64,000 nt of DNA from Psychrobacter sp. GP33. GTDB taxonomy: Bacteria; Pseudomonadota; Gammaproteobacteria; Pseudomonadales; Moraxellaceae. Below the pieces are notes generated by a model that saw only the letters and a list, made by a program, of their open reading frames with translations, had not been told where the DNA came from and searched no databases. The DNA lies in assembly GCF_014119005.1 (NCBI RefSeq), contig NZ_JACGYX010000004.1:186001-250000 (forward strand), read 5' to 3'. Both the position numbers and the translations under genes were made by a program. Positions 16,694 to 26,355 of this stretch are shown here, one piece after another (position 1 is the first letter of the stretch; the number at the start of each line of letters is the position of its first letter).

Positions 16694-17782
16694 ATGACTG
16701 CACTTATAAAACCGACTCCCCGCAAAATCATCCATATTGATATGGATGCATTTTATGCCAGCGTTGAACAGCGCGATTTCCCAGAATTGCGTGGTAAGCC
16801 GTTAGTGGTTGGCGGTGATCCGAGTGGGCGCGGTGTGGTCGCAGCTGCCAGTTACGAGGTGCGTCAGTTTGGTGTGCGCTCAGCGATGTCTTGTTATGAG
16901 GCGCGCAAACGCTGTCCTGACGTCATTTTTGTACTGCCACGTTTTGATGTGTATCGTGCAGTCAGTGCCCAAATTAGGGCAGTTATGCTCAGCTTAACAG
17001 CGCATGTAGAACCTTTGTCATTAGATGAAGCTTATTTGGATGTTACAGGACTACAAGTGCATCGTGGTTCAGCCACTTTAATGGCAAACTGGGTACGGGC
17101 GCAAATCTTTGAGCAAACAGGTCTTACAGCGTCGGCTGGGGTATCCTTCAATAAAATGCTGGCAAAAATTGCGTCTGATATCAATAAACCTAATGGCACA
17201 GCCGTCATTACGCCAGATGAAGCCGACGCCTTTATCAGTGCGCTACCGATCGAACGTTTTCACGGCATTGGCAAAGCCACGTCAGCACGCATGCATGCTC
17301 TTGGCATTTCCACTGGAGCAGACTTACGGGCAGTATCAGCGGCAATATTGGTCGATGAATTTGGCAAGCGTGGGCAATTTTATCATGATATTGCTCATGG
17401 TCGTGATGAGCGTCCAGTCAAAGCGGAACGTCAGCATAAATCGGTAGGTTCTGAGACTACCTTTCGAGAAAATTTAAATAATGATAAAGCGTTATTAAGC
17501 TACATTTATGAGCAGAATGCTGATGCTTTTACACAATTGACCCATAAACAGCTGACTGCCTATACCATTACCCTTAAAATTAGATACGCAGATTTTAGCC
17601 AAATAACACGTACACATACGTTATCGACTGCCTTTACTGAAAGTCAAGCCGCTCATTATTGGTTGGACAAATTATTTGCAGATATTCCACGCCTACTACC
17701 GATTAGATTGGTCGGCGTTACCTACTCCTCTTTGTGTCCTGCTAACCAATTGTTAACTCAGCTGGATTTGTTTAGCTCTTAA
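16694..17782 (+). CDS. dinB: DNA polymerase IV (Y-family translesion polymerase)
   Basis: A 362-residue Y-family polymerase. The catalytic acidic residues are present: D16 in HIDMDAFYASVEQRD and D111-E112 in SLDEAYLDVTG. The HhH segment IERFHGIGKATSARMHALGI is in the thumb, and the little-finger domain follows. The C-terminus holds a beta-clamp-binding QLDLF. The polymerase performs error-prone bypass and is usually part of the DNA damage response. It is monocistronic; a palindrome 30 bases upstream is the only regulatory hint. Confidence 0.95.
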   Translation: MTALIKPTPRKIIHIDMDAFYASVEQRDFPELRGKPLVVGGDPSGRGVVAAASYEVRQFGVRSAMSCYEARKRCPDVIFVLPRFDVYRAVSAQIRAVMLSLTAHVEPLSLDEAYLDVTGLQVHRGSATLMANWVRAQIFEQTGLTASAGVSFNKMLAKIASDINKPNGTAVITPDEADAFISALPIERFHGIGKATSARMHALGISTGADLRAVSAAILVDEFGKRGQFYHDIAHGRDERPVKAERQHKSVGSETTFRENLNNDKALLSYIYEQNADAFTQLTHKQLTAYTITLKIRYADFSQITRTHTLSTAFTESQAAHYWLDKLFADIPRLLPIRLVGVTYSSLCPANQLLTQLDLFSS

Positions 17783-17939
17783 GTTATTTAGTAAAATATA
17801 TATAAGCCTCTTAGTAATGTCGACTGTAAGATTCAATTTACTAACTTACATTAAAATTAAAGGACATCCACTTAGGCTATTCTAAAGAGCAACAGTACAT
17901 TAAACTACTTTTTATTTAAATAAATACCAGTAATAAATT

Positions 17940-17970
17940 CAGAAATGGTGCTGACAACACACCATTTCTG
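17940..17970 (+). repeat. Perfect 11-base inverted repeat upstream of queA
   Basis: CAGAAATGGTG (17940-17950), 9-base spacer CTGACAACA, CACCATTTCTG (17960-17970). No T-run follows. The spacer begins with CTGACA, and TACAAT stands at 17972-17977, so the repeat may straddle a promoter -35 and act as an operator; alternatively it is a transcript hairpin after dinB. Confidence 0.6.
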
Positions 17971-18011
17971 TTACAATTATGACAAAATTATTTGCTATAT
18001 AATGAGCTACG

Positions 18012-19181
18012 ATGACTGATGCTTTAGATTTCGTTTCCCCTGAAAATACAGATGCACAAGAGGATAAGATTGGCTATTTAAGTGTCGCTGATTATGATTA
18101 TGAACTGCCTGATAATCTTATTGCCCGTTATCCATTAGAACAGCGCTCAGCATCTAAACTATTATACGTGCCAGCCAGCATTGATGCAGAAAATCCTGAT
18201 TCACCTGAAGACCATATATTTACAGCGCTGCCTGATCTCTTAAAGACCGGTGATTTGATTATCTTTAATGACACGAAGGTGATGAAAGCTCGCTTATTCG
18301 GTAAAAAAGACACAGGCGGTCGGGTCGAGGTATTGGTTGAACGTTTGATTGATGACAGTATTAATACTAATGATGAATTAGCAACTACTCAACACAATGT
18401 GGCACTTTGTCATGTCAAAGCCAGTAAAGCGCCGAAGCTGGGTCAGCGTTTATTATTAGCCGATGAACAAATGGGCTGCGTAATGATAGGACGGCAAGAG
18501 AATTTGTTTATTCTAGCTTTTGATGCGCCTATTTTACCCGACTTAGAATCTTATGGTGAGCTGCCGATTCCACCCTATTTTGAACGTCATGCTGATGAGA
18601 CCGATAACGTGCGCTATCAGACAGTGTTTCATGACCCAGCCAAGCTTGCTAGTGTTGCTGCCCCCACCGCGAGTCTACATTTTGATGACGGTATTTTACA
18701 GCGTTTAGCTAATAAGGGCGTACAAACTGCTTTTGTGACCCTGCATGTAGGTGCAGGAACATTTGCACCGGTTAAAACTGAAAATCTACTCAACCACACC
18801 ATGCACAGTGAATACGCACATTTGCCGCAAGCAACTGCTGATATGATTAATCAAACCCATACCAATGGCGGTAATGTGATCGCCGTAGGTACAACAGTCA
18901 CCCGAGTGCTTGAAACCGCTTACCAAAAAACCGCTCAAAATGGTATGCCGCTGTCTGCTTGGTCGGGAGATACCGATATCTTTATTTATCCAGGATTCAA
19001 ATTTGGTGTGATTGATCGGCTATTAACTAATTTTCACTTACCCAAATCAACCTTATTAATGTTGGTATCAGCATTTGCTGGCAAAGCGGCAATTGAACAA
19101 GCTTATCAACACGCTATCGCTAATCAATATCGTTTTTTCAGCTATGGTGATGCCATGCTTTTAGATAATATTGCGGGTTAA
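18012..19181 (+). CDS. queA: S-adenosylmethionine:tRNA ribosyltransferase-isomerase
   Basis: A 389-residue enzyme making epoxyqueuosine in the tRNA queuosine pathway. The family core starts at about residue 24 (YLSVADYDYELPDNLIARYP), so there is an N-terminal extension of about 23 residues rich in acidic residues. Typical motifs: DLIIFNDTKVMKARLFG, GELPIPPYF, TASLHFDDGIL, HVGAGTFAPV and FHLPKSTLLMLVSAFAG. No tgt follows; the next genes are fimV-like. Confidence 0.95.
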   Translation: MTDALDFVSPENTDAQEDKIGYLSVADYDYELPDNLIARYPLEQRSASKLLYVPASIDAENPDSPEDHIFTALPDLLKTGDLIIFNDTKVMKARLFGKKDTGGRVEVLVERLIDDSINTNDELATTQHNVALCHVKASKAPKLGQRLLLADEQMGCVMIGRQENLFILAFDAPILPDLESYGELPIPPYFERHADETDNVRYQTVFHDPAKLASVAAPTASLHFDDGILQRLANKGVQTAFVTLHVGAGTFAPVKTENLLNHTMHSEYAHLPQATADMINQTHTNGGNVIAVGTTVTRVLETAYQKTAQNGMPLSAWSGDTDIFIYPGFKFGVIDRLLTNFHLPKSTLLMLVSAFAGKAAIEQAYQHAIANQYRFFSYGDAMLLDNIAG

Positions 19182-19426
19182 TGTTGCTGGTCAAAACAGC
19201 GATTATTTATTAGCAGATTTCTGGTTTTTACTGATGAGATACTTTACGATCATTTATTGTTGTAGGAAACTATTCGAGATATCTAAGGATTAAATAGTAT
19301 AAGATATTGCTTTCGGAAGTTTACTTGAACTTAAAAACTTTAACTGTATTTAAAAGTAGGAAGATTTAATTATCGCGCTACTTTAGATTCGATAATCTGT
19401 AAGCCAGTATTAAAAAAGGGTGATAT

Positions 19427-20356
19427 ATGTTTGGGCATCTAACTAGTCGTATCCCAACTTCACATCATACGATTGCGGTCGCGCTTTTACATTCAGTCAG
19501 CCTAATAGCCCTACCAATTTCCGGATATGCAGTAAGCTTTGGTCAGACGATTATTACTTCAGCTCAGCATGAACCGCTTAAGGCAAGTATATCAATAACG
19601 GATTTTAAACCGCACAACTTTTCTGTTGCTCTAGCCAACAGTGATGTTTACCAACAATTTGGACTGACGTACCCTACTTCGCTATCAGCGCGCTTTGTCC
19701 CCTCCTCAGCGACATCCGGTCACGTTATTATTCGTACCAGTCAGCCTGTGGCGGCACCATTTGCTGATTTGGTGTTGAGCATTAATGAGCAAGGACAACG
19801 TACGATGGTGCCAAAGACTTTGCTATTACCACTAAGCAGTAATGTTATGCTTAATTCTTTAAAAAGTGAATCAGGCAGTTATCCTATTTTGTCACAAGGC
19901 ACTAGCCTTCAATCAATAAATTCCTCAAATATCCAGGTTCTAACTGTAACTCGCGGTGTGCCACCACCGTTATTCACAACACCTGATACTCAAAAGCCAA
20001 TGCCGTTGCAAGTTCAAATATTGACGACTGAGGCAAGTCTCCCTTCTTTAACAAAGAGTACAGTGCCGCTCGATCAAGAGCTCAATGCTATTAATAATAC
20101 TGACCGCAATAACAGCACTAATCGCCAAGTTTCCAATACCGATAATATTCAAGCATCAGAAAATCTACCTTCAGACCCAATGAAAGATAAGCCGCTTGGT
20201 ACTCTCAACATACAAGTAAAACGGTATATCCAAGTTGCTAATAAAAAAGCGATTGATAAAAATACGAGCCAGCCCAAAATCTTAGTAGATGCGACAAACG
20301 AGTCAAGTAAACCGTATGAGCTTGAAGCTCGTCTTATAAAACCATACCATCAATAA
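19427..20356 (+). CDS. FimV N-terminal-domain protein (first half of a split FimV)
   Basis: A 309-residue exported protein. After a signal-like N-terminus (TIAVALLHSVSLIALPISGY) comes the FimV N-terminal domain: FGQTIITSAQHEPLKASISI, then a block with SDVYQQFGLTYP, then VIIRTSQPVAAPFADLVLSI. In single-chain FimV proteins this region is followed by LysM, a membrane segment and a cytoplasmic TPR part. Here a Ser/Thr/Asn-rich tail of about 150 residues ends in a stop, and no LysM domain is visible. FimV-type proteins bind peptidoglycan and support polar localisation and type IV pilus and type II secretion assembly. Confidence 0.7.
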   Translation: MFGHLTSRIPTSHHTIAVALLHSVSLIALPISGYAVSFGQTIITSAQHEPLKASISITDFKPHNFSVALANSDVYQQFGLTYPTSLSARFVPSSATSGHVIIRTSQPVAAPFADLVLSINEQGQRTMVPKTLLLPLSSNVMLNSLKSESGSYPILSQGTSLQSINSSNIQVLTVTRGVPPPLFTTPDTQKPMPLQVQILTTEASLPSLTKSTVPLDQELNAINNTDRNNSTNRQVSNTDNIQASENLPSDPMKDKPLGTLNIQVKRYIQVANKKAIDKNTSQPKILVDATNESSKPYELEARLIKPYHQ

Positions 20357-20418
20357 AATAAAAACTCACTGCTCAGCATAATATGTTGTGAACAGTATCG
20401 ATAGGCGCGAGAATATTT

Positions 20419-22074
20419 ATGGACAACATGCTATACATCATTGCAGGCTTAATAATCATTCTACTGATAGGCGTCTGGATACTGCGGAAAAATAAAGCGC
20501 AACGACCGCTTAATCAGTCTATTAGACAAGACAGCTCAGCACCTTCATTAGCACCAATCCATCATATAGCAGCAGCTAACGCCACTACGAGCACGGCAAC
20601 TATGTTTGATGACATTACAGTTGCTCAGCGCTTTATCGATCAGCAACGATATGACAAGGCGATTGAAACCTTAGAGCGAGGGCTAAGCCAGAAACCGAAT
20701 GATAGTGCACTGTCTCTTAAGCTACTTAATGTCTATGCGCTAAGCAACAATAACGAGGCATTTTATAACACGTATGCTGCTATTACTGCTCATGGGGATA
20801 TGGCCACCATTGAACAAGCAAGCCAGCTAAAAGAGTTGTTGGATGAAGATCAAGGTACACAAGCTTCAACAGCTTTTACTCAAAATCATAAAGCTGATAT
20901 AGATTTAGATAGTGTAAGTAAGGCTGCTGATTCTAGTATAGCAACGCTCGTTCCAGCTCATCCTAACCGTACTCCTGATGCCAATAATATATCATTAGAC
21001 TTTGACTTTCCTACATCTACTGCTAATAAGGAGTCAGCTGCCACTCCTGTCGTTGATAACAATATTAAGCATCAAGATAATACCCTCAATAATACCTTCG
21101 ACCTCACATTAGATGACCTAGAATCTACTGATGAGACTACAGTATTTGAGCAAGATTCTTTATTAGATACAGAAAATTTAGATATAGAAAATAATGCGGT
21201 TACTTTAGATTTTTCAGCGATTCAATCGCCTGATGCTGTCGCTAATACAGAAAATAATGCAATAGATAACTTGATATTAGACTTTGACACCATTAAAAAT
21301 GGTAACCAAATACAACCTGTTATTGACAGTTCTTTTAATAGTCATTCTGACACCCATAGTGAATCTGACTTTGCGCTTGATTTTGAGAGTTTATTAAATG
21401 ATGTCGTAGACACAAAATCTATAACAGAGCAAGTGGACACTTTTATTGATGATTTTATTCTTAATTCTGATGAGTCGTTAGCCCCAGATATAGGAAACAA
21501 AACATCTATAGATGCTTCAGTGCCAAGCATAGAGAATACTCAGGTAAAAAGCGTTGATAATGACTTCTCATTATTTTTTGATGAAGTAGCTGATGAAGAA
21601 ACTGGTTTTGATGCTATGGGCAATGATGCCACTAGCACCGACAGCGTTACTAGCACTGATATTAATCAGCATGGCGTACAGAACACAACTCCACCTAACA
21701 TAAACATAGCTCATGAAAACACGCTGACATTTGGTGATGATAGCGATATTGAAGCACTCGACTTTAATATTGATTCAAATGAGCAAGCTCCCATTCTATC
21801 ACTTGAGACAGTATCAACCGATTCTATCAGCAGTCCTGTACCTCTTAGTGAAGACAAAGACGTTGATCTATCAACCAACTTTGATGCGCAATTTGCGGCA
21901 GATTTTGCATTTGTGGATACCTTAGACAGCCATCAAATCACTCTGGATCTAGCAGATCAATATCTACAACTTGGTGAATACGACAGTGCCAAACGTCTGC
22001 TCAATGAAGTAGTTGCCCAAGGCAATTCGGAACAACAACAGCAAGCTCAATTGCTTCTAGCTCGTACTGCTTAA
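20419..22074 (+). CDS. FimV C-terminal-domain protein (membrane segment, acidic linker, TPR end)
   Basis: 551 residues. A single transmembrane segment near the start (MLYIIAGLIIILLIGVWIL) is followed by a basic stop-transfer (RKNKAQR). Then comes a TPR-like block (VAQRFIDQQRYDKAIETLER), a very acidic linker of about 350 residues with recurring LDFD/LDFS-type motifs, and the FimV C-terminal motif ITLDLADQYLQLGEYDSAKR. It begins 62 bases after the preceding FimV-like gene in another frame with its own start; an in-frame stop at 20389 rules out a simple read-through. Likely the cytoplasmic half of a two-gene FimV. Confidence 0.75.
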   Translation: MDNMLYIIAGLIIILLIGVWILRKNKAQRPLNQSIRQDSSAPSLAPIHHIAAANATTSTATMFDDITVAQRFIDQQRYDKAIETLERGLSQKPNDSALSLKLLNVYALSNNNEAFYNTYAAITAHGDMATIEQASQLKELLDEDQGTQASTAFTQNHKADIDLDSVSKAADSSIATLVPAHPNRTPDANNISLDFDFPTSTANKESAATPVVDNNIKHQDNTLNNTFDLTLDDLESTDETTVFEQDSLLDTENLDIENNAVTLDFSAIQSPDAVANTENNAIDNLILDFDTIKNGNQIQPVIDSSFNSHSDTHSESDFALDFESLLNDVVDTKSITEQVDTFIDDFILNSDESLAPDIGNKTSIDASVPSIENTQVKSVDNDFSLFFDEVADEETGFDAMGNDATSTDSVTSTDINQHGVQNTTPPNINIAHENTLTFGDDSDIEALDFNIDSNEQAPILSLETVSTDSISSPVPLSEDKDVDLSTNFDAQFAADFAFVDTLDSHQITLDLADQYLQLGEYDSAKRLLNEVVAQGNSEQQQQAQLLLARTA

Positions 22075-22134
22075 GCGTTTATATTACAATAATTTATTGG
22101 ACAATAATTAATTCTACAGAGTTAGGAGTCATTA

Positions 22135-22163
22135 CAAGCATTCTATTACAATAGAATGCTTGT
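22135..22163 (+). terminator. Hairpin after the FimV-like gene pair
   Basis: Perfect 12-base stem CAAGCATTCTAT / ATAGAATGCTTG with a 4-base loop; the downstream T tract is broken (TTTCAATTTTT), so termination may be partial. Confidence 0.65.
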
Positions 22164-22226
22164 TTCAATTTTTGCTATTATCATTTATATTATTCTCGTC
22201 TTCCTTATTGGTCTTACGGTATTCTC

Positions 22227-23333
22227 ATGCACGCGCACTCAGCTCCAACACCCTTTATCTCTTCAACTATTCAACTAATTTACGCTGGTGGTACTTTTGG
22301 CAGTTATGGTAAACCGCTTGCACCCCTATCTGCGGCAGAATTTTTACCAGCTATGCAAACGCTATTAGCTGATCGAGATAACCCAAATAATCAGCTGACA
22401 ATCTCTTGGCTGGATAATACGTTGATTAAAGACAGTAGCCAATTTAATGCGCGCGACCTTGTGCATTTTTATGCGCTTTTATTAGATGCTTATGCAACAG
22501 GTCATCGTCAGTTTGTTTTAATTACTGGAACCGATACTTTAAGTTATTTGGGCGCTTTTTTAGCAGAAGCGTTTGCTGGTAGTGACTTGTGTCTTGTGGT
22601 TACGGGCAGTATGCGTCCGCTACTTAATAGCGAGATTATTGACGTTTACTGTGTCGATGCCAGCAGCGATGCATGGGACAATTTTAATGATGCGCGACGC
22701 TTAGCAGCAGCTGGCGAACCCGGTGTAAAAATAAGCTTTGGCGGAGAATCGTGGGCGGCGCAAACGGTACAAAAAATTCATAGCCATGACTTCATGGCAT
22801 TTACAGGGCACTCGCGAGCAGCATATCCTGCGAACAGCTATGTCAAAAATTTACCAGATACCCGTAAGCAGCATTGGTTGGATGATCAGCGCGCCATTGT
22901 CGATAGCATTCAAACTCGTGCCGAGCAAGCGACGATTCATGCACTATATTGCCTACCAAACGATCCAGAAGTGCTGTGCCGTCAACTACAAGCTTTACTC
23001 AATCATCCCCCATGCGGAATTATTTTATTAGGCTTTGGTGCAGGTAACATTCCTTATTCACCAACACTAGCAGAAGCATTACAGCAAGCGCATGACTGTG
23101 GACATATGGTAGTATGCGCAAGCCAATGCCCCTTTGGCGGCGTGAGTGACAGCTATGCGGCAGGAAGCTGGCAGTATGAATATCAAGTGATTGCAGGAGG
23201 TCGTCTGACCATCGCAGCTATCTATGCCCGCTTATTGTGGCTACTATTACGTTATGATAGTCCTGCTCGTAGAAGGCAGCGCTGGACGCATACGGTTAAT
23301 CAAACCTCAACGACAGTGCGTAAAAATCGTTAG
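22227..23333 (+). CDS. Asparaginase family protein (type I-like)
   Basis: A 368-residue protein of the asparaginase/glutaminase family without a signal peptide, hence the cytoplasmic type. Motif 1 is IQLIYAGGTFGSYG, where the usual TGGT reads AGGT; the Thr of GGT is kept. Motif 2 is LITGTDTLSYLGAFLAEA, followed by VVTGSMRPL. The C-terminal domain has IILLGFGAGNIP and QCPFGGVSDSYAAG. It should hydrolyse asparagine to aspartate and ammonia. 50 bases before truA on the same strand, so possibly cotranscribed. Substrate preference among Asn and Gln is not decided from sequence. Confidence 0.85.
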   Translation: MHAHSAPTPFISSTIQLIYAGGTFGSYGKPLAPLSAAEFLPAMQTLLADRDNPNNQLTISWLDNTLIKDSSQFNARDLVHFYALLLDAYATGHRQFVLITGTDTLSYLGAFLAEAFAGSDLCLVVTGSMRPLLNSEIIDVYCVDASSDAWDNFNDARRLAAAGEPGVKISFGGESWAAQTVQKIHSHDFMAFTGHSRAAYPANSYVKNLPDTRKQHWLDDQRAIVDSIQTRAEQATIHALYCLPNDPEVLCRQLQALLNHPPCGIILLGFGAGNIPYSPTLAEALQQAHDCGHMVVCASQCPFGGVSDSYAAGSWQYEYQVIAGGRLTIAAIYARLLWLLLRYDSPARRRQRWTHTVNQTSTTVRKNR

Positions 23334-23383
23334 CAAATTGCTTAAGATTCCAACCCCATACTTAATTATCGCTGTGAACTATT

Positions 23384-24232
23384 ATGCCTGACCCTATTTT
23401 ATCTGACGAACAAACGATATCAGCTCTACCCACTTATACTCTAGCCATTGGCATTGAGTTTTTAGGGACTCATTATCATGGTTGGCAACGACAGAAAGAA
23501 GTGTTGGGCGTTCAGGAAGCGTTAGAGACAGCCATTAGTAAAGTCGCTAATGAGCCAGTTGAGGTTATTGCCGCAGGACGTACCGATTCTAGCGTTCATG
23601 CCAGCAATATGATTGCGCATTTTGTCACTCACGCCTATCGCCCCACGCACAATTGGTTGCGTGGGGTTAATAGTCTATTGCCTGATGACATCTCCGTGCG
23701 CTGGATCCAACCGATGCCAACAGACTTCCATGCACGCTTTGGTGCCATTGCCCGTCGTTATCGCTATATTACTTTAAATCAGATTCAGCGCCCAGCGATT
23801 TTAAATCATCAAGTAACACATATCCATGAACCGTTAGATTTAGCCGCCATGCAAAAAGCCGCTGCTGATATTATAGGTACGCATGATTTTAGCAGCTACC
23901 GCGCAGCAGCTTGTCAATCTAATCAGCCCGTACGCAATGTGAGTCATGCTAAATTATTCGAGCATGGTGCTTTTATTGTTTTTGATATTCAAGCCGATGG
24001 CTTCTTGCATCATATGGTTCGCAATCTAATGGGGACGTTATACGCCATTGGCAGGCATGATTTGCAGCCTGCTGACTTTCTTAATATTCTAGCAAAAAAA
24101 GACCGTACCATAGCCCCGCCTACTGCTTCCGGAGATGGTCTATACTTTATCAATGCGTACTATCCTGAGCATTATCAGAAGTTATTGCCTGTGCTGCCAC
24201 TAACGCCTCTTTGGCTCAATCTGCCTAACTAG
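23384..24232 (+). CDS. truA: tRNA pseudouridine(38-40) synthase TruA
   Basis: A 282-residue pseudouridine synthase. The catalytic Asp68 lies in VIAAGRTDSSVHA. Other family blocks are FLGTHYHGWQRQ, FHARFGAIARRYRYI, GTHDFSSYRAAACQS and DGFLHHMVRNLMGTL. It modifies the anticodon arm of many tRNAs. The first 17 residues form a short non-conserved extension. Confidence 0.96.
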   Translation: MPDPILSDEQTISALPTYTLAIGIEFLGTHYHGWQRQKEVLGVQEALETAISKVANEPVEVIAAGRTDSSVHASNMIAHFVTHAYRPTHNWLRGVNSLLPDDISVRWIQPMPTDFHARFGAIARRYRYITLNQIQRPAILNHQVTHIHEPLDLAAMQKAAADIIGTHDFSSYRAAACQSNQPVRNVSHAKLFEHGAFIVFDIQADGFLHHMVRNLMGTLYAIGRHDLQPADFLNILAKKDRTIAPPTASGDGLYFINAYYPEHYQKLLPVLPLTPLWLNLPN

Positions 24233-24282
24233 ACTAACATACATAACACTTACACGCTGTCAAGTAAAAATCATATATTTTG

Positions 24283-24311
24283 TTGCTTTAGCGCGCCAAC
24301 TTACGTATAAT
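24283..24311 (+). promoter_or_regulatory. Sigma-70 promoter of infA
   Basis: TTGCTT (24283-24288), 17-base spacer, perfect TATAAT (24306-24311); expected start near 24318, leaving a leader of about 27 bases. Confidence 0.75.
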
Positions 24312-24344
24312 ATGGTCTTATTTTTCACTGATTGATATATAATT

Positions 24345-24569
24345 ATGGCCAAAAAAGACGACATTATTGAATTTGAAGGCGAAGTCATTGACACCCTTCC
24401 AAATACTTTGTTTAAAGTTCGTTTAGAAAACGGACACGAAATCATTGCGCACATCTCAGGTAAGATGCGTAAACACTATATCCGTATTTTAACCGGTGAT
24501 AAGGTTAAGGTTGAAATGACCCCTTATGACCTATCTAAAGGTCGTATTACTTATCGCGGTAAAACCTAA
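24345..24569 (+). CDS. infA: Translation initiation factor IF-1
   Basis: A 74-residue single S1/OB-fold protein, close to the usual 72. [20 protein letters not shown], then [20 protein letters not shown] and ending [12 protein letters not shown] match IF-1 throughout. It blocks the A site during initiation. It has its own strong promoter and a terminator further down. Confidence 0.97.
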   Translation: MAKKDDIIEFEGEVIDTLPNTLFKVRLENGHEIIAHISGKMRKHYIRILTGDKVKVEMTPYDLSKGRITYRGKT

Positions 24570-24746
24570 TTTACTTTATATATCATCTACTTTGTATATT
24601 ATAGAGTGAGCCTGACGATACTCCGCGTTTTTGATAACGATTTAACATAAAAGTAATGAGTCAAAGCGGTCAGACTATTATGAGCGTTAATCATACATGT
24701 CTCTGATTCTGCCACTCTATTGCTCTATATAAAATTGTGATACATA

Positions 24747-24777
24747 AAAAATACCGCTTATGATTAGCGGTATTTTT
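24747..24777 (+). terminator. Bidirectional terminator between infA and the L,D-transpeptidase gene
   Basis: AAAAATACCGCT / AGCGGTATTTTT, 7-base loop. It can serve infA (plus) and the converging gene at 24870 (minus). Confidence 0.85.
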
Positions 24778-24869
24778 GTTTTTAGATTTTGGTCATTTTA
24801 ACTAAAAACTATATTAAAAGTACGTTGACTTAAGTTTGGCAATCAATTTTTGACTACCTTATTAAGTAC

Positions 24870-26159
24870 TTAGATAAATTCAACTGTCGCTTCATCGTTA
24901 ATCGTACTTAACAATGTCAATGCATCCCAATTGGTTAAGCGAACGCAGCCTGCAGAAGCTTGACGACTGATGCGCGATGGATCTGGTGAACCATGAATAC
25001 CGTACGAGGGTTCACTCAGCCCAATCCACACTGAGCCAACTGGATTATTCGGACCAGGTGGTAAAATATATCTGCTGCCTTCGGGACTGGTGTAGGTATA
25101 GTTTGGTTCATGAACTTTTACCTTTATTGTATGCTTACCAGTCGGTGATGGCGTGGCCGTACTTCCTACTGTTGTAGGATAACTTGCAATCAGCTTATTG
25201 TTATCATCATAAGCATATAACGTTTGGGTAGTCTTGTCTGCTACCACTCGGCTGACCGGAACAGTATTGGCTCGGCTCGAGTTGTATACGGTAATGGACT
25301 CGCCACTTTCAAAGGTTGCCTTAGGATTTAAAAAACGTAAATAACTTTCATCCATCCGGAACTTCTCTGCCAGTCCTTCAACAACGGATTCATAATACAT
25401 ACCCTCAAGCTTAGACTTCTCGACGGCAGTGCTAGGAATCGTGGCAGTTTTGATATGCACATCATCGTCTGTTAAAGTGTAATTCACCAATACTGGCTGA
25501 CTGCTGAGTGTGCTATTTTTATTTAATGCATTCCAGGTTGCCTCATCTAGAGATTGAGTCACTTGTAATCCTTGCGCTGTTTGAAACGCTTGCATTGCTT
25601 TACGGGTATTTTTACCCCAATATCCATCAACCGCGCCGATACCATGTTGATGCCAATTTAATAATGCTTGCAATTTAGTTCCAATCACGCGATCTATGGG
25701 TTCGTCCTTTTTCCAACTGGATGTATTGACCTGCTGAGCTACTGCTTGCAAATTTGCGGTATGATAAGGAATTATAGGTAAAAACTTATTAAGCAATCGC
25801 GCTGATTTACGACTGTTCATCGATTGCTGCTCTGGATTAGAGGCTATTCTAGTGGCTGGGCTTACATTCTCATTAATTTCTACATTTGTTACTGGGCTGG
25901 CGGCATCTGCCATTCTGATAGCATCCTGAGTATTTTTATCATTACTAATACTTGACGATGCAACACTTGATGATATATCTTTATTTTTAATCATCTCCGC
26001 TGGCGTTACTGCTGATGTAATTATTGGCTGAGTGTATGTCGCTACTATATCACTAGCCAGCATATCAACAGGCGTCTCTGCCATGCTTTGGTTAATAAAT
26101 AAGGTGGTCGATAAACTCACTAGCCATATGGCAGTACTCATCTTATTTAATAAAGGCAC
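24870..26159 (-). CDS. L,D-transpeptidase with peptidoglycan-binding domain
   Basis: 429 residues. Signal peptide (AIWLVSLSTTLFINQSMA), a low-complexity stretch of about 100 residues, a PG_binding_1 domain (IGAVDGYWGKNTRKAMQAFQ, about 175-215), then a YkuD catalytic domain from about residue 310 (VVADKTTQTLYAYDDNNKLI). The active site is His in YGIHGSPDP and Cys405 in QASAGCVRLTNWD. Such enzymes form 3-3 peptidoglycan cross-links or attach proteins to the wall in the periplasm. The arrangement resembles YbiS/ErfK-type enzymes but with an added binding domain. Confidence 0.92.
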   Translation of the reverse strand: MPLLNKMSTAIWLVSLSTTLFINQSMAETPVDMLASDIVATYTQPIITSAVTPAEMIKNKDISSSVASSSISNDKNTQDAIRMADAASPVTNVEINENVSPATRIASNPEQQSMNSRKSARLLNKFLPIIPYHTANLQAVAQQVNTSSWKKDEPIDRVIGTKLQALLNWHQHGIGAVDGYWGKNTRKAMQAFQTAQGLQVTQSLDEATWNALNKNSTLSSQPVLVNYTLTDDDVHIKTATIPSTAVEKSKLEGMYYESVVEGLAEKFRMDESYLRFLNPKATFESGESITVYNSSRANTVPVSRVVADKTTQTLYAYDDNNKLIASYPTTVGSTATPSPTGKHTIKVKVHEPNYTYTSPEGSRYILPPGPNNPVGSVWIGLSEPSYGIHGSPDPSRISRQASAGCVRLTNWDALTLLSTINDEATVEFI

Positions 26160-26355
26160 AAGTTACTCCTAAAATGATTTTTATTATTTTTTAACTTTTT
26201 ATTTTAGAGATGATGCCATATACACCAGAAAGGCTGTAATGGATTTATGTTAATAAGCACTGACTCATACGGTCACTGCGTAACTTTCCACATTTAAGGC
26301 AGCTTGTCTTTATAATAGCCTTACTCACATAGGCTAAATTTATTAGTAAACATAA

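Noticed and set aside
16467-16697. 76-codon frame upstream of dinB
   Set aside because: Overlaps the start of the acidic protein gene on the other strand and the dinB promoter; no coding character.
20340-20420. Single frameshift joining the two FimV-like genes
   Set aside because: The second frame has an in-frame stop at 20389 and its own start and membrane segment, so one indel would not restore a continuous gene; separate genes fit better.
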